In this document: positions 18,006 to 28,761 of the stretch, in pieces | Layout of the letters: each line of letters opens with the position of its first letter | Position numbering within the stretch: position 1 is the first letter of the stretch | NCBI RefSeq assembly: GCF_000218485.1 | Contig: NZ_AFPB01000059.1 | Location: forward strand, 40,865-104,864 | From: Aquimarina agarivorans | GTDB lineage: Bacteria; Bacteroidota; Bacteroidia; Flavobacteriales; Flavobacteriaceae | DNA: 64,000 bases | Direction: 5' to 3' | The notes under the pieces: model-generated | Seen by the model: only the letters and a program-made list of their open reading frames with translations | What the model was told of the DNA's origin: nothing | The model's database searches: none | Program-made: the position numbers and the translations under genes

Positions 18006-18782
18006 ATGATAAACCGTTTACTATTTTTATTTATTAGCTTACTATTTTTACTACAGTCATGTGTTACTAAAAAAGAGGTCATTTATTTTCAAGGAGCCAA
18101 ATATTCCACTTTGGATCCTGTGATTTACGAGAGTGTAAAAATTCAGCCCAATGATATTTTAAATATCTCGGTATCAGCGCTGGTACCCGAAACAGCGATA
18201 CCCTATAATAAACAAACCACAACTAATAATACCGTAACAAATATTGAACTATTAAAGTTACAAGGTTATTTGGTAAGTCATTCTGGCGCTATTGTTTTTC
18301 CTGTTTTAGGCGGAATCAGTGTAGCAGGAAAAACTATGGAATATGTGGAAAAAGAAATTGAAGAAAAATTAGAAAAAGGCGGCCATTTATTACAGCCAAT
18401 TGTGAGTATCAGGCTATTAAACGCTAAGGTTACTGTGTTAGGTGAAGTCAACAATCCAGGAACGTTTTCATTTTCAGAACAAAATTTGACTCTTCCGCAA
18501 GCGTTGGGACTTGCAGGGGATTTAACAATTAATGGAAAAAGAACTGATGTAACTTTAGTGAGGGAAGATGATGGCGAAAGAGTAGTTAAGTTGCTAGATT
18601 TGACAGATCCCAAAGTTTTTAATAGTCCTTTTTATAATATTAGACCAAACGATACGATCATTGTAAGTCCCAATACAGCAAAAGTTAAAAGTGCAGGTAT
18701 TGTAGGAAATATTGGCACGGTGCTTACATTTTTATCTATAATTTTAACTTCTGTAGTTTTAATAACAAATACTAATAATTAG
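18006..18782 (+). CDS. wza: Polysaccharide export outer-membrane lipoprotein (Wza-like, SLBB domain)
   Basis: A 258-residue lipoprotein: lipobox LLQSC with the lipidated cysteine at residue 19. The Poly_export domain (about residues 40-130; VKIQPNDILNISVSA, GYLVSHSGAIVFPVLGGI) is followed by an SLBB-type domain (about 138-225; VTVLGEVNNPGTFSF), and a C-terminal hydrophobic segment (about 232-255) probably crosses the outer membrane as in Wza. It forms the exit channel for the polysaccharide, together with the tyrosine kinase encoded just downstream. Length is short but normal for Bacteroidota members. Confidence 0.93.
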   Translation: MINRLLFLFISLLFLLQSCVTKKEVIYFQGAKYSTLDPVIYESVKIQPNDILNISVSALVPETAIPYNKQTTTNNTVTNIELLKLQGYLVSHSGAIVFPVLGGISVAGKTMEYVEKEIEEKLEKGGHLLQPIVSIRLLNAKVTVLGEVNNPGTFSFSEQNLTLPQALGLAGDLTINGKRTDVTLVREDDGERVVKLLDLTDPKVFNSPFYNIRPNDTIIVSPNTAKVKSAGIVGNIGTVLTFLSIILTSVVLITNTNN

Positions 18783-18793
18783 TGCCCTGATTG

Positions 18794-21148
18794 ATGGAGA
18801 ATTCGGAATATATTCTAGATGCAGAAGAACAACAGCGTAAAATAGATATCAAGGAAATACTTTCAAAATACGCAAAGTATTGGCCGTGGTTTATAGTCAC
18901 ATTTTTATTTTTTATCACCCTTAGTTATGTGTATTCGCGTTACGCCGCTATTACGTATACCACTAAGGCTAAAATAAAAATACTTGATGAATCTAAAGAA
19001 CTTGAAATTAACTTAGATCCGTCATCTTTATTAGAAGGAACTCCCAAATTAAATATAGATAACGAAGTTGAAATTTTAAAATCGTACCGATTAATCAGTC
19101 AAGTGGTTGAAGAGTTGGATTTAGATGTTGAAATTTTTCAAGTCGGAAAAATTAAAAAAACTGAAGTTTGGAATAAGCCTTTTGTCATTACAAATAAATT
19201 AAATCAGGATAGTATTCCTGCTAAAATAAGTTACATAGTTGAGGTTGAGGATAATAAGCTAAAAGTTCTTGATCAAAAGAATCGGGAAGTTTATAATCCA
19301 AATTTTAAAATTGAGTTAGCGGAAACATTTGATTCTAAAAACTATTTAAGTGCTGAATTTGAGGTTGTTGTAAAATCAAAAAAAGACGCAGTACTTAAAT
19401 TAATTAAAGATTTAAAAATTAAGCTTACTAATAAAAAAAGTGAGATTATTGAAATTAGTCTTTTAGGGGAAAATTCCGCTAAAAGTGAAGCTATTTTAAA
19501 TACACTAATTGATAAGTTTAATCAAGATGGAATTTTAGACCGGCAATTAGTGTCCAAAAGAACCCTGGATTTCATTGACAAACGTTTTCTGTTTTTGTCA
19601 AATGAATTGGATTCTATTGAGGTTAATAAAAAATCGTACAAGCAATCAAATAATTTAAGTTACATTGAATCTGATGCCAGTACGGCTTTAAAACAAAAGT
19701 CGTTGACTGACGAAGAGGTTTTTAATTTAGAAAATCAGCTGTCATTATCAAGATTATTAAAAAAAACTTTAAAGTCCGACAAAAACTTTTCGCTTTTACC
19801 CGCTGATATCGGTTTGGCAAGTAATAGTATCAACGTATTAGTTTCCGATTACAATAAAATTGTTTTAGAAAGAGAGAAAATTGCAGAAAGCGCTGGAGCT
19901 AGTAATCCGTTATTGCAATCATTGAATGGTCAGCTAAAAAGATTAAGTCGTAATATAAACCAAACTGTAAACGTATATATAAAACAGTTAGAAATATCTT
20001 TGAGCCAGCTTCGGTCAAAACAAAGAATATCTGCGGGTAAATTTTCGAAATTGCCTGAAAAAGAAAAAATATTAAGGGCCATTGAGCGGCAACAAAACAT
20101 TAAAGAAAATCTGTTTATTTTATTACTACAAAAACGAGAAGAAGCAGCAATAAGTTTAGCGGTAACATCACCCACTGTTAAAGTAGTAGATTATGCCTTA
20201 ACGGGAAGTAAACCAGTAACCCCTAATAAAAAGAAAATATACGGATTGGCATTGTTACTGAGTATTATTTTACCATTACTGTTGTTATCCATACTTTTTA
20301 TTTTGGATACTAAAGTGAGGAATCGAAAGCAAATTGAAAACGCAAATCCTAAAATTCCAATAATAGCAGAATTTCCTAATTTTGAAGATGAAAAATTATT
20401 CTCATTAGAGAAGCGATCAGTACTCGTTGAATCCTACCGTATTTTATGTGCAAATGTGAACTACTTGATTCCTTTAGAAAAAACAAATTCTTGTAAAACC
20501 ATATTTATTACTTCTGCAGTAGCGGGAGAGGGAAAAACATTAACATCAATTAATTTAGCGTTAGCATATGCAAGTTTAAAAAAGAAGGTGCTGTTGGTAG
20601 GAGCAGATTTAAGAAATCCGCAGCTTCATACCTACTTTAATGTTGAAAAAAATACGTTAGGATTGTCAAGTTTACTTCATGATGCTAATATAAAATGGCA
20701 GGATTGTATTCAAAAAAATATGAATAAAAATAAGTGCCTGGATGTATGTTTTAGCGGAATGATACCCCCTAATCCTCCAGAATTATTATCAAATAATGCA
20801 TTTAAAACCTTTGTAAATACTGTAAAAGAGCATTATGAGTATATTATTTTTGATACGGCGCCTACATTGCCAGTATCAGATACACTAAATATATCAAAAT
20901 ATGCCGATGTTACGTTATTTATGGTAAGGGCTAATAAATCAGATAAAGCTTTACTGTCATTTTCAAAAGAATTGCACGAGTCAGGAAAACTAAGTAACAT
21001 GGCATATATAGTTAATGATGTCGCAGTTGACAATCTTGGATATGGAAGTAAGTACAGCTATGTTTATGGTGAAGAAGCACGTACAATAAATAAAGGGATA
21101 TTTTCAAAAATTGGGAATATTAAAAATTCTCTTTTAAAAAAGTCTTAA
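18794..21148 (+). CDS. wzc: Polysaccharide co-polymerase with tyrosine autokinase domain (Wzc-like)
   Basis: A 784-residue inner-membrane protein that controls chain length and export. Wzz domain (about residues 10-110) after a first membrane helix (about 32-53), a long periplasmic coiled-coil region (about 230-430), a second helix (about 482-502), then a cytoplasmic BY-kinase. Walker A is SAVAGEGKTLTSINLA (lysine 581), Walker A' is LLVGADLRNPQLH and Walker B is YEYIIFDTAPTLPVSD. A tyrosine cluster (YGSKYSYVYG) near the end is the likely autophosphorylation site. Start taken at the ATG 18794, 11 bp after the wza stop. Confidence 0.93.
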   Translation: MENSEYILDAEEQQRKIDIKEILSKYAKYWPWFIVTFLFFITLSYVYSRYAAITYTTKAKIKILDESKELEINLDPSSLLEGTPKLNIDNEVEILKSYRLISQVVEELDLDVEIFQVGKIKKTEVWNKPFVITNKLNQDSIPAKISYIVEVEDNKLKVLDQKNREVYNPNFKIELAETFDSKNYLSAEFEVVVKSKKDAVLKLIKDLKIKLTNKKSEIIEISLLGENSAKSEAILNTLIDKFNQDGILDRQLVSKRTLDFIDKRFLFLSNELDSIEVNKKSYKQSNNLSYIESDASTALKQKSLTDEEVFNLENQLSLSRLLKKTLKSDKNFSLLPADIGLASNSINVLVSDYNKIVLEREKIAESAGASNPLLQSLNGQLKRLSRNINQTVNVYIKQLEISLSQLRSKQRISAGKFSKLPEKEKILRAIERQQNIKENLFILLLQKREEAAISLAVTSPTVKVVDYALTGSKPVTPNKKKIYGLALLLSIILPLLLLSILFILDTKVRNRKQIENANPKIPIIAEFPNFEDEKLFSLEKRSVLVESYRILCANVNYLIPLEKTNSCKTIFITSAVAGEGKTLTSINLALAYASLKKKVLLVGADLRNPQLHTYFNVEKNTLGLSSLLHDANIKWQDCIQKNMNKNKCLDVCFSGMIPPNPPELLSNNAFKTFVNTVKEHYEYIIFDTAPTLPVSDTLNISKYADVTLFMVRANKSDKALLSFSKELHESGKLSNMAYIVNDVAVDNLGYGSKYSYVYGEEARTINKGIFSKIGNIKNSLLKKS

Positions 21149-21219
21149 GGTAAATTGAAGATTTTTATCATTTTAAATTTTGGATTGAAATGATAAAGGG
21201 AGTAATTAAAATAAATATT

Positions 21220-21807
21220 ATGAAAAAGCTGATGAAGATTTTTTGTTTAATATCGATTGTTTTTTGTGTAAATCTTTATGCTCAAAAGAGTAAAACTCCT
21301 TCATGGATTTTGGGAGTTGGATTTAATGCAATTAATGATTCTGGTCTTAGTACTGAAGGCTTATTTAATTTTAGTGAGAATTACAATGTTTCAAGGCCAT
21401 TTAAAATTTCAGTCGAAAAAAAATTAAATTACCGAAATGGAATTGAACTAAAAGCTTTACTGAATAGATTTAAAACCAACAAAAAATTTAATAGTGGTTT
21501 TCCTACTGAGGATATTGATTTTTTTGCCATCGATTTTATGTATAAATACTATTTAATTAAAAATGAAATAGATTATCTAAGTAATAAAAGAGGGATTGCT
21601 TTATACGGAACAATGGGGCCAGGGATCAGTTTTTTTAATGATATTAATAATGTAACTATAAATCTGGGTACAGGAATTAATTACCCGATAGCCAAACAAT
21701 TTGATATTAATTTTCAAGTAACTCCCAAAATATCAGTTTCCAATAAAGCGTTTAGCAACAACTACTTTCAATTTGAATTGGGGGTGATGTTTTATTTGGA
21801 TAAATGA
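21220..21807 (+). CDS. Outer-membrane beta-barrel protein (porin-like, small)
   Basis: A 195-residue protein with a signal peptide (about residues 1-22, MKKLMKIFCLISIVFCVNLYAQ) and alternating beta-strand pattern to a C-terminus ending QFELGVMFYLDK, typical of small outer-membrane barrels of Bacteroidota. I prefer the ATG at 21220 over the one at 21190 because it begins the signal peptide. It follows the wzc gene by about 70 bp and may be co-transcribed with the exopolysaccharide locus; a direct role there is only inferred. Confidence 0.7.
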   Translation: MKKLMKIFCLISIVFCVNLYAQKSKTPSWILGVGFNAINDSGLSTEGLFNFSENYNVSRPFKISVEKKLNYRNGIELKALLNRFKTNKKFNSGFPTEDIDFFAIDFMYKYYLIKNEIDYLSNKRGIALYGTMGPGISFFNDINNVTINLGTGINYPIAKQFDINFQVTPKISVSNKAFSNNYFQFELGVMFYLDK

Positions 21808-21887
21808 CCAACGCTTCATAATAAATCCTACCCATTTGGCTTAAATAGTTTTATTTAAAATTATGGATTCATATTTCACAATATTGG

Positions 21888-23728
21888 TCATGGGTTCACA
21901 ATTGTTTTTTTCATGGTTGTAGTGCCCATTTTTACAATAACGCTATTATAATGCTTAGGCAAATGAGTCGGTTTTAAAATTTTAGTATTCATCCCTTTAT
22001 TCAATTCAAAATATTTTTTTTGTAAAATATTACCTGTAACATCTAGTATTTCTAATGAAGCTTTTTTATAGTCCTGTGTATTATCAAAGTTTAATACTAT
22101 TGGATTGTTGTTTACAATTGGATTAGGATAAACAATCAGTGCTTGATTATTATACAATGACTGATTACTAAAGTTATTCAGCCCTAAATTATTGTTGTTT
22201 AAAGCTTTGGTTGGTGTGCCAAAAGCCTGTAATTCAATGAGGTGTACGGCAGTATTTGCTGAATTAAATGTCATTTCAACCCTTATAAATCTTACGGGGT
22301 CAGCATTATTAAAGATATAAGTGTCTCCCTTTTTTTTAGCAGGATTAGTGTTGTTTTTAGTAACTAGTTTTTTCCAATACCTACCATTTTTCGAAGCCAT
22401 GATGATATAATGGTAATAACGTTTTCCATCGTAATAGGGAGTTAGTACAATTTTATTTAATTTAAAATGATTTGTAAGATCCACCTGATACCATTGATTT
22501 TTTGTGTATGGGTTGGCACCCCACCACCTATTTTTATCAAAATTACCATCTACAGCATACGAACTAGGATGGTTAGTGTCTTTACTTGATGAACTGGAAG
22601 GTTTACGTAATGCAATATTCAGAAGCGGATGCGGGTAAATGTAAGGTGCGTATTTGTTTTTTTTAAGGTAAAGTAATCCCTGTTTTTCTGAATTGACAAC
22701 TCACAATTATTAGCAACGCCGCTATTAGTATAACCTAGTTCGTCATTATTTTGATTATTCCAAATATACAATGCACGTGTTTGATTAATACCAGGGTATT
22801 TTCCGCATACGTAACCCTCGTTCCAAAGTTCGATGGTTCTAAATATGTCCTTTGAAAAGTTATTATTAAAAATAACACCGTCACCACCTCTGATTCCAAT
22901 AGCTGTCCGTGCCATGGTAGTTAAATTAGGGGCAGTTAAAAATTCGTTATTGTAAATTTCGAAACACCTAGCTCCTGTTTTCCAAGATGATTTACCGTGT
23001 ACGTCAATCATACTAAAATTTTTAGTGCTATTGGTGTGGATTATTTTATTGTATCTAAAAACAAATCGAGCAGCATTATTAGAGGCTACATGGTGCCTGT
23101 TTCCTATAAAATAATTGTCTTCAATAAAAACAGCATTTTCATTTCCTAAGCTTAATTTATCCCATATACCACCTCCATAAATAGCAATGCCGTAACCAAA
23201 ATTACCAATAGCTTCGTAATAATTTTTTTCAAAGGTGTTTGCTGAAATCACTCCTTTTTGAGTGTTGGAGTTACCAATGCAAAGCGCACAATTGGCAAAA
23301 CCAGAAAATTTGCAACCAGAGATTTGAAAATTTTTACAATCATTTAAAAAACCAACACCCTTTCCGTAAACAGCGTCATTATTGTAATTACCTTCAAATG
23401 CTATATTGTAAAGCTTGTTAGGGAGTCCATTACTGCCATCGAAAATGATAAGGTATTCTTTTGTTGACCGTGTTCTTTTAATTATAGTATTTTGTGCACC
23501 ATTACCTACCAAACTAATACCCCCAGGTACAACTAGCGTTTTTGTTTCCCAATCACTATTGCCCGATGGTAAGAAAACGATGTCTCCACTTGTTGCCAAA
23601 GTAACCGCGTTTTTAACATCAGTATAGTTTGTGCTTTTTGCAAAAATTTCTTTAGCATAAGAATCTAAAATAAATAAGAACAAGGGCAATACTGCAATTA
23701 ATTTTTTTTGAGCTAATACAAAATTCAT
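21888..23728 (-). pseudogene. Secreted right-handed beta-helix protein with discoidin-like and T9SS sorting domains, frameshifted
   Basis: Reads as two pieces. The first (23728-22619) has a signal peptide, a region like pectate-lyase/PbH1 parallel beta-helices (TLVVPGGISLVGNGAQNTII, repeated NNxF-type coils) and stops early. The second frame, open from about 22655 to 21888, continues with YAPYIYPHPL (typical of this class), an F5/8 type C (discoidin) carbohydrate-binding domain, and a C-terminal Por/T9SS sorting domain (NQALIVYPNPIVNNNPIVL). One extra base in the run of eight T (plus strand, 22657-22664) joins them into about 613 aa. It may bind or cleave an acidic polysaccharide; the substrate is not visible. 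Confidence 0.75.
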
Positions 23729-24110
23729 GAAGTATTTTTTAACGATATTTTACCATTTTTTATTTCATGAAGGTGGTAATGTGCATGTTTCTTTATATAT
23801 AAAGATAAGACTTTTAAAATATAACTAATTGATGTATAGTTATTTAATGTGTAATTAAGTAAGATTTAATACTGTTAATAGCAATTGACTGCTATCAAAT
23901 TCAAAATAAAACCATTTATTTTAATGATAAGTATAAAAAAGGTTATGCGCATCAAAAAAGCTTTTTTTCTAAACTAATAAATAAGGCATTTATTTTATAA
24001 TTAAACTGAATGTGCTACTTGGGCTTTTGTTCAAAATTAAAAATAGAAGCACGACGACACCTTTACAAATACTCATAATTATTGTAAGTTAGTAATTCAA
24101 AACACCCGAT
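23729..24110. other. 382-bp divergent intergenic region between beta-helix gene and GH2 gene
   Basis: No open frame or strong hairpin is seen. By position it should hold promoters for both divergent genes. I could not find a convincing TAnnTTTG box on either strand. Confidence 0.45.
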
Positions 24111-27100
24111 ATGTATAAGTTAAAAGTCATTGTTTTAATACTGTCATTATTGAATATAAATTTAATAGGGCAACACTTAAATGATTGGGAAAACCCCGCG
24201 GTTATTGGAATAAACAAATTACCACCGCGCGCTACAATGTATTCTTTTAAAACAGAAAAAGAGGCATTGTTGGAAACAACAACAACAAGTGATCGCGTAC
24301 AATTATTAAATGGCGATTGGCAATTTAATTTTTCAGCAAGTAATGAAGCCACACCAAATAATTTTTTAAATACCGAATTTAAAGATTGGGATATTATTAA
24401 TGTACCCTCAAATTGGGAAATGCAAGGCTATGGTGAACGTATTTACACTAATCAAAGGCATTCTTGGGGACACTTAAACTGGCCAAAAATTTCGCCAACT
24501 CCAAACCCAGTGGGCATATATAAAAAGGAGTTCACAGTACCATCAGCTTGGCAAAACATGAATATTCGCATTCATTTTGCTGGAGTAACTTCAGCATTTT
24601 ATGTATGGATTAACGGACAAAAAGTAGGTTACAGCCAAGGGAGTCGTACTCCTGCCGAGTTTGATATTACTGCATATTTAAATAAAGGAAAAAATACCAT
24701 TATTGCTAAAGTATTTAGGTGGAGTGATGGCTCTTATGTGGAATCTCAGGATCATTGGGATTTATCAGGAATTCATAGGGATGTCATGCTTTTAGCGGAA
24801 CCCAAAGCAAATATTTCCGATTTTAAAATAACCACCAAATTGGACGAAGCCTACACTGATGCTATATTAAAAATTAGTCCCAAACTTTCGTTTGACAAAA
24901 GTTTAAATGCAAATGATTATGAAGTGACGGCTGCACTTTATGATGGAACAAAAAAAATAGTTACACAAACAGAAAAGGCATTTAAAATTGCAAACATTTT
25001 TTACGGACAGCGATGGAATCCAAAATATGATGTGTTTAATATTCCTGTGAGCAACCCGCAAAAATGGTCTGCGGAAGCGCCTTACTTATATACTTTAACA
25101 CTAACATTAAAAACTACTCAGGGAGTAGTCGTTGAAAGTAAATCCTGTAAAGTAGGTTTTAGGAAGTACGAAACTAAAAAGGGTGTCTTTTTAGTTAACG
25201 GAAAGCCAGTAAAATTGTACGGAGTTAATAGGCACGATCATAATGCGTATACTGGTAAAACCGTAAGTTTTCAGGATATGAAAAAAGATGTTATGTTATT
25301 AAAAGCATACAATTTTAATGCAGTGCGCTGCAGTCATTATCCTAACAACGTAGCGTTTTATGATTTGTGTGATCAGTATGGTATTTACGTTATGGATGAA
25401 GCCAATGTAGAGTCACATGGAACTCGTGGATCAGGGGGCGAGCTGGCGAGCAATCCGCAATGGACTACTACTTTTGTTGATAGGGCTATACGTATGTATC
25501 AGCGGGATAAAAACCATCCTTGTATTTTTTCATGGTCCTTAGGTAATGAGTCAGGAGCAGGAGCCAATCACTCAGCAATGGCTGGGTATTTAAAGTGGAA
25601 CGACCCTGAGCGTTTAATTCATTACGAAGGCGCAGAATCTTACGGAGGAATACTATCACCACAATCGCGTAACACACCAAAAGATCCATATGATTTTACG
25701 GATATGATTTCGCGTATGTATCCTTCTGTAGAAGAGTTTGCTGAAATGGATGAATCTCAACCTGGCGAAAAAATGGTGATTACTTGCGAATATTCACACG
25801 CCATGGGGAATTCCAACGGAGGACTTAAACTATTTTGGGATGTCGCCCGATCGCATCCGCGTATTGCAGGCGGATTTATTTGGGATTGGATGGATCAAGG
25901 CATAGCCGTTAAATCCAAAAATGGATGCGAACAATTCGCATATGGAGGATATTTTGGTGATACGTATTCGGATGGTAATTTCTGTTTGAACGGAATAATT
26001 AACGCGGATCAAACTGTAAAACCAGTTATGGAAGAGTGTAAACATGTTTTTCAACCTTTTGAGTTTTCACAATTTAATGCAGCAAGTAAGTCTTTCACTA
26101 TAAAAAACAGAAATGCTTTTACAAATAGTATGGCTTACGATTTTAGTTACCAACTTATAGCAAATGGAACTGTAATTAAGGATCAGGTTTTTGAAGTAAA
26201 AAACATATTGCCTGGCGAAAAGCAAAAAGTTGCAATGCCCGATTTGAAAATCACAAAAGATAGCCACTATTTTTTAAATATATATGCCAAACAAAAAAAG
26301 CAGACTGCCTGGGCTAAAAAAGGATACGTAGTAGCCTCAGCACAATTTGAGTTTCCGTATGTATATAAACAAAATACTAGCACCGCGGCTACAATAGATC
26401 AGGAACTACAACTAATTGAAACTAAAAATAAAATACAAATCAAAGGAAAGGATTTTGAGGTAGAGTTTAATACATTGTCAGGATATTTAACGAACCTAAT
26501 TACCAAAAAAGAGCGTGTGTTAGCAGCTCCCATTGCGCCAAATTTTTGGCGGGCTACAACAGATAATGATAGGGCAGTAATACAACGTAAGCCTGAAATA
26601 AAATTCTGGAAACAAGCAACTCAAAATCAGCAATTATTATCATTTAAAAAAGAGCAAAAAAACAAAATGATTGAGGTGGTTAGTACATATCAACTAGGTG
26701 CTAAAGAAGTGTTTTTTAATATTAAATATAGTATTTACCCTACTGGAGAAATTATAATGAAAAACACCTTTACTTGTAAAGAAACATTGGCAAATTTACC
26801 AAGAATAGGAGTGCAAACCCAACTTGCAGCACCATTTACTGAAGTGGGATGGCTTGGTAAAGGTCCTCATGAAAATTATGTGGATAGAAATGATGGGGCA
26901 TTTATTGGTCTTTACAAAAAAAGTTTAGCAAATTTTAGTAAATCTTATGTTTACCCTCAAGCCTATGGGAACAGGACTAATGTAAGCTTTGCAAATTTTA
27001 TAAGCGAAAAAAGTAAATTAAAAGTAGCATCTGAAAAATTTGAATTTAGTGTTTATCCATATACCACCATGGATTTGGATACATCGACTTATCAGTGTCA

Positions 27101-27251
27101 ATTAACCAAACTAAATGGATACACTTTAAATTTAGACTACAAACAGCAAGGAGTAGCAGGATATAATTCCTGGAGTTTAAAAGCGGCGCCAAGGCCAGAA
27201 CATAGTATCCCTGCTACAAATTACGAGTTTGATTTTAAGTTTAGCTTCTGA
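24111..27251 (+). CDS. Glycoside hydrolase family 2 beta-galactosidase (LacZ/EbgA-like), exported
   Basis: A 1046-residue enzyme that hydrolyses terminal beta-galactosides. A signal peptide (about residues 1-21) suggests periplasmic location. Domains in order: sugar-binding (about 45-235), immunoglobulin-like (about 236-350), TIM barrel (about 351-650), Ig-like domain 4, and the C-terminal Bgal small-chain domain (about 775-1045). The acid/base glutamate is E480 in SLGNESGAGANH and the nucleophile is E560 in ITCEYSHAMGN. Length is standard for LacZ-type enzymes. With the GH16 enzymes further on, use on algal galactans is plausible, but this is inference. Confidence 0.95.
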   Translation: MYKLKVIVLILSLLNINLIGQHLNDWENPAVIGINKLPPRATMYSFKTEKEALLETTTTSDRVQLLNGDWQFNFSASNEATPNNFLNTEFKDWDIINVPSNWEMQGYGERIYTNQRHSWGHLNWPKISPTPNPVGIYKKEFTVPSAWQNMNIRIHFAGVTSAFYVWINGQKVGYSQGSRTPAEFDITAYLNKGKNTIIAKVFRWSDGSYVESQDHWDLSGIHRDVMLLAEPKANISDFKITTKLDEAYTDAILKISPKLSFDKSLNANDYEVTAALYDGTKKIVTQTEKAFKIANIFYGQRWNPKYDVFNIPVSNPQKWSAEAPYLYTLTLTLKTTQGVVVESKSCKVGFRKYETKKGVFLVNGKPVKLYGVNRHDHNAYTGKTVSFQDMKKDVMLLKAYNFNAVRCSHYPNNVAFYDLCDQYGIYVMDEANVESHGTRGSGGELASNPQWTTTFVDRAIRMYQRDKNHPCIFSWSLGNESGAGANHSAMAGYLKWNDPERLIHYEGAESYGGILSPQSRNTPKDPYDFTDMISRMYPSVEEFAEMDESQPGEKMVITCEYSHAMGNSNGGLKLFWDVARSHPRIAGGFIWDWMDQGIAVKSKNGCEQFAYGGYFGDTYSDGNFCLNGIINADQTVKPVMEECKHVFQPFEFSQFNAASKSFTIKNRNAFTNSMAYDFSYQLIANGTVIKDQVFEVKNILPGEKQKVAMPDLKITKDSHYFLNIYAKQKKQTAWAKKGYVVASAQFEFPYVYKQNTSTAATIDQELQLIETKNKIQIKGKDFEVEFNTLSGYLTNLITKKERVLAAPIAPNFWRATTDNDRAVIQRKPEIKFWKQATQNQQLLSFKKEQKNKMIEVVSTYQLGAKEVFFNIKYSIYPTGEIIMKNTFTCKETLANLPRIGVQTQLAAPFTEVGWLGKGPHENYVDRNDGAFIGLYKKSLANFSKSYVYPQAYGNRTNVSFANFISEKSKLKVASEKFEFSVYPYTTMDLDTSTYQCQLTKLNGYTLNLDYKQQGVAGYNSWSLKAAPRPEHSIPATNYEFDFKFSF

Positions 27252-27260
27252 CCTTTTTAA

Positions 27261-27277
27261 TACGGGTTCTGATTTAA
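27261..27277 (+). repeat. Dispersed intergenic motif, partial copy
   Basis: TACGGGTTCTGATTTAA resembles the starts of the copies at 29941 and 54917 and the right arm of the inverted repeat at 6473-6488. It lies between two convergent genes. Confidence 0.4.
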
Positions 27278-27289
27278 TCGTTCATTTTT

Positions 27290-28024
27290 TTAGATAGATA
27301 TAACTTTAATTAATAGCTCTAATCCATTCCCAATTGCCAAAAGCATAAGTATACTTGTTGCTAAACCAAACAAATGACTTAGCACTGCTTTTACGAAATG
27401 TAGCTTTTTTTTAGTTTCGAAAAAATTCGCAATACTCCAGCTGGTATAAAGTAAAGATAGATAAAGGCTAAATTGAGAAACATTTATACCTATCGTAGTA
27501 TCAAATATTCCGCTTAGTGTGTAGATTAAGGTGGAAACACCTGTGATGTAAAAGACTAAAATCAGTATCTCAAAATAGTTGTATACACTTTTTCTAAAGA
27601 AAATTTTCACCCAAAAAGCAATAAAAATAGCCATTAAGATATTTGAATACCCATAATTTTCAGCAAACCATTTAAACATTTTTACAGTTACCGAAGGATC
27701 AGTAAACTTGTCATTGTAATTTATATAACCCAATTCGTAATTAAAAAAGTATTTACTGATAGTATATAATAAGGAGCAAATAATTAAAAAAACTACAGGC
27801 TTAACAAATCTTTTTCTTTCGCCGTTTGTAAATTTTTTTGCCGTTTTTCCAGGACGAATATATACTTCCTTAACCGTATAAAAGAATCCTTTTTTTAGAT
27901 TTATAATATTGCTGAGTTCCTCAATTATATAGCTTTTATCAATTCGTTGAAACGCTAGTGGGTGTCCGCAATTTGAACAAAATTTATCTGTAGTGGTTTC
28001 ATCATGAATTTTATTGCGGTCCAA
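27290..28024 (-). CDS. DUF3667 domain-containing membrane protein
   Basis: A 244-residue protein. The N-terminus has a zinc-ribbon half (FCSNCGHPL, about residues 15-23), then a conserved stretch (FFYTVKEVYIRPGKTAKKF) and about four membrane segments (roughly 74-92, 112-132, 142-165, 207-232). This is the DUF3667 layout found widely in Bacteroidota. The function of the family is not known. It lies in a minus-strand run with the lipoprotein gene upstream, separated by 65 bp, and is convergent to the GH2 gene. Confidence 0.8.
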   Translation of the reverse strand: MDRNKIHDETTTDKFCSNCGHPLAFQRIDKSYIIEELSNIINLKKGFFYTVKEVYIRPGKTAKKFTNGERKRFVKPVVFLIICSLLYTISKYFFNYELGYINYNDKFTDPSVTVKMFKWFAENYGYSNILMAIFIAFWVKIFFRKSVYNYFEILILVFYITGVSTLIYTLSGIFDTTIGINVSQFSLYLSLLYTSWSIANFFETKKKLHFVKAVLSHLFGLATSILMLLAIGNGLELLIKVISI

Positions 28025-28089
28025 AACTTAGATATTGATATGATTTTAAATCAAATATAGTATTTTGAGGTTGTTTTTGAACCCTGAAA

Positions 28090-28647
28090 TTAAAATAAGG
28101 GTTCAACAGCAATGGTGTCTTTTTTTATTTCTTTTTCTCTATTGAGTTCTTTCTTAAAATCATCAGGTAACTTGTATGTAGTTTCGTTGATTTGAGTTAA
28201 TAAATGATTATAAGCTGTAAGTAATTTATTAACTTTAGTATTTAGTAATAAAGTATCCTTTGAGGTTAAAGTAAGTCTATAGGTTACATCTTTTGAGTAG
28301 GTGTACATTTCATTAAGGCGGCTTTGCACGCTTTTATTTCTGTAAGTAATGGGTAGCGTTTCTTTTAACTCTTCAATATTTTCATTAATTGAAATTACTA
28401 CGGATTTCATGCCCATAAACGATACTCGATTTAAGGTGTCAATATTTTTAGTGAGCGCTTCAAAATTAGCATTGTCTTTGATTTGCTTAGGTATTTGAGC
28501 ATTGGAATTTATGATCGTAATTCGATCAGTTTTTAGTTGTAAACTATCTAACTGTTGTTTTGTAGTGAAGTCCTTAATTTGTGGTGTTTTATTACAACCT
28601 AATAACAGCATAAATAAAAGAAACAAAGTAGAAAAAAGCGTTTTCAT
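28090..28647 (-). CDS. Hypothetical lipoprotein
   Basis: A 185-residue protein with a clear lipoprotein signal (MKTLFSTLFLLFMLLLGCNK, lipidated cysteine at residue 18). The rest is charged and predicted largely helical, without any domain I recognise (for example TYSKDVTYRLTLTSKDTLLL). It lies between the DUF3667 gene and leuB on the same strand; the leuB terminator separates it from leuB, so it probably has its own promoter. Confidence 0.6.
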   Translation of the reverse strand: MKTLFSTLFLLFMLLLGCNKTPQIKDFTTKQQLDSLQLKTDRITIINSNAQIPKQIKDNANFEALTKNIDTLNRVSFMGMKSVVISINENIEELKETLPITYRNKSVQSRLNEMYTYSKDVTYRLTLTSKDTLLLNTKVNKLLTAYNHLLTQINETTYKLPDDFKKELNREKEIKKDTIAVEPLF

Positions 28648-28703
28648 AAGTGATAACCGAATAATAAAATGCTATTATAATTAATAATGTATTCAAAAAT
28701 ACT

Positions 28704-28740
28704 AAAAAAGGTCACCTTCATTACAGAAAGTGACCTTTTT
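28704..28740 (-). terminator. Rho-independent terminator of leuB
   Basis: An 11-bp inverted repeat, AAAAAGGTCAC / GTGACCTTTTT, with a 14-base loop lies 22 bp downstream of the leuB stop. On the minus strand it ends in a T run; the plus strand also ends in T, so it could work in both directions. Confidence 0.8.
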
Positions 28741-28761
28741 GAATTTATTTTATATGAAGTG

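Noticed and set aside
18278..18613. 111-codon antisense frame inside wza
   Set aside because: Shadow of a clearly conserved plus-strand gene.
24089..24352. 87-codon minus-strand frame at the start of the GH2 gene
   Set aside because: Antisense shadow of the signal peptide and first domain of the GH2 enzyme.
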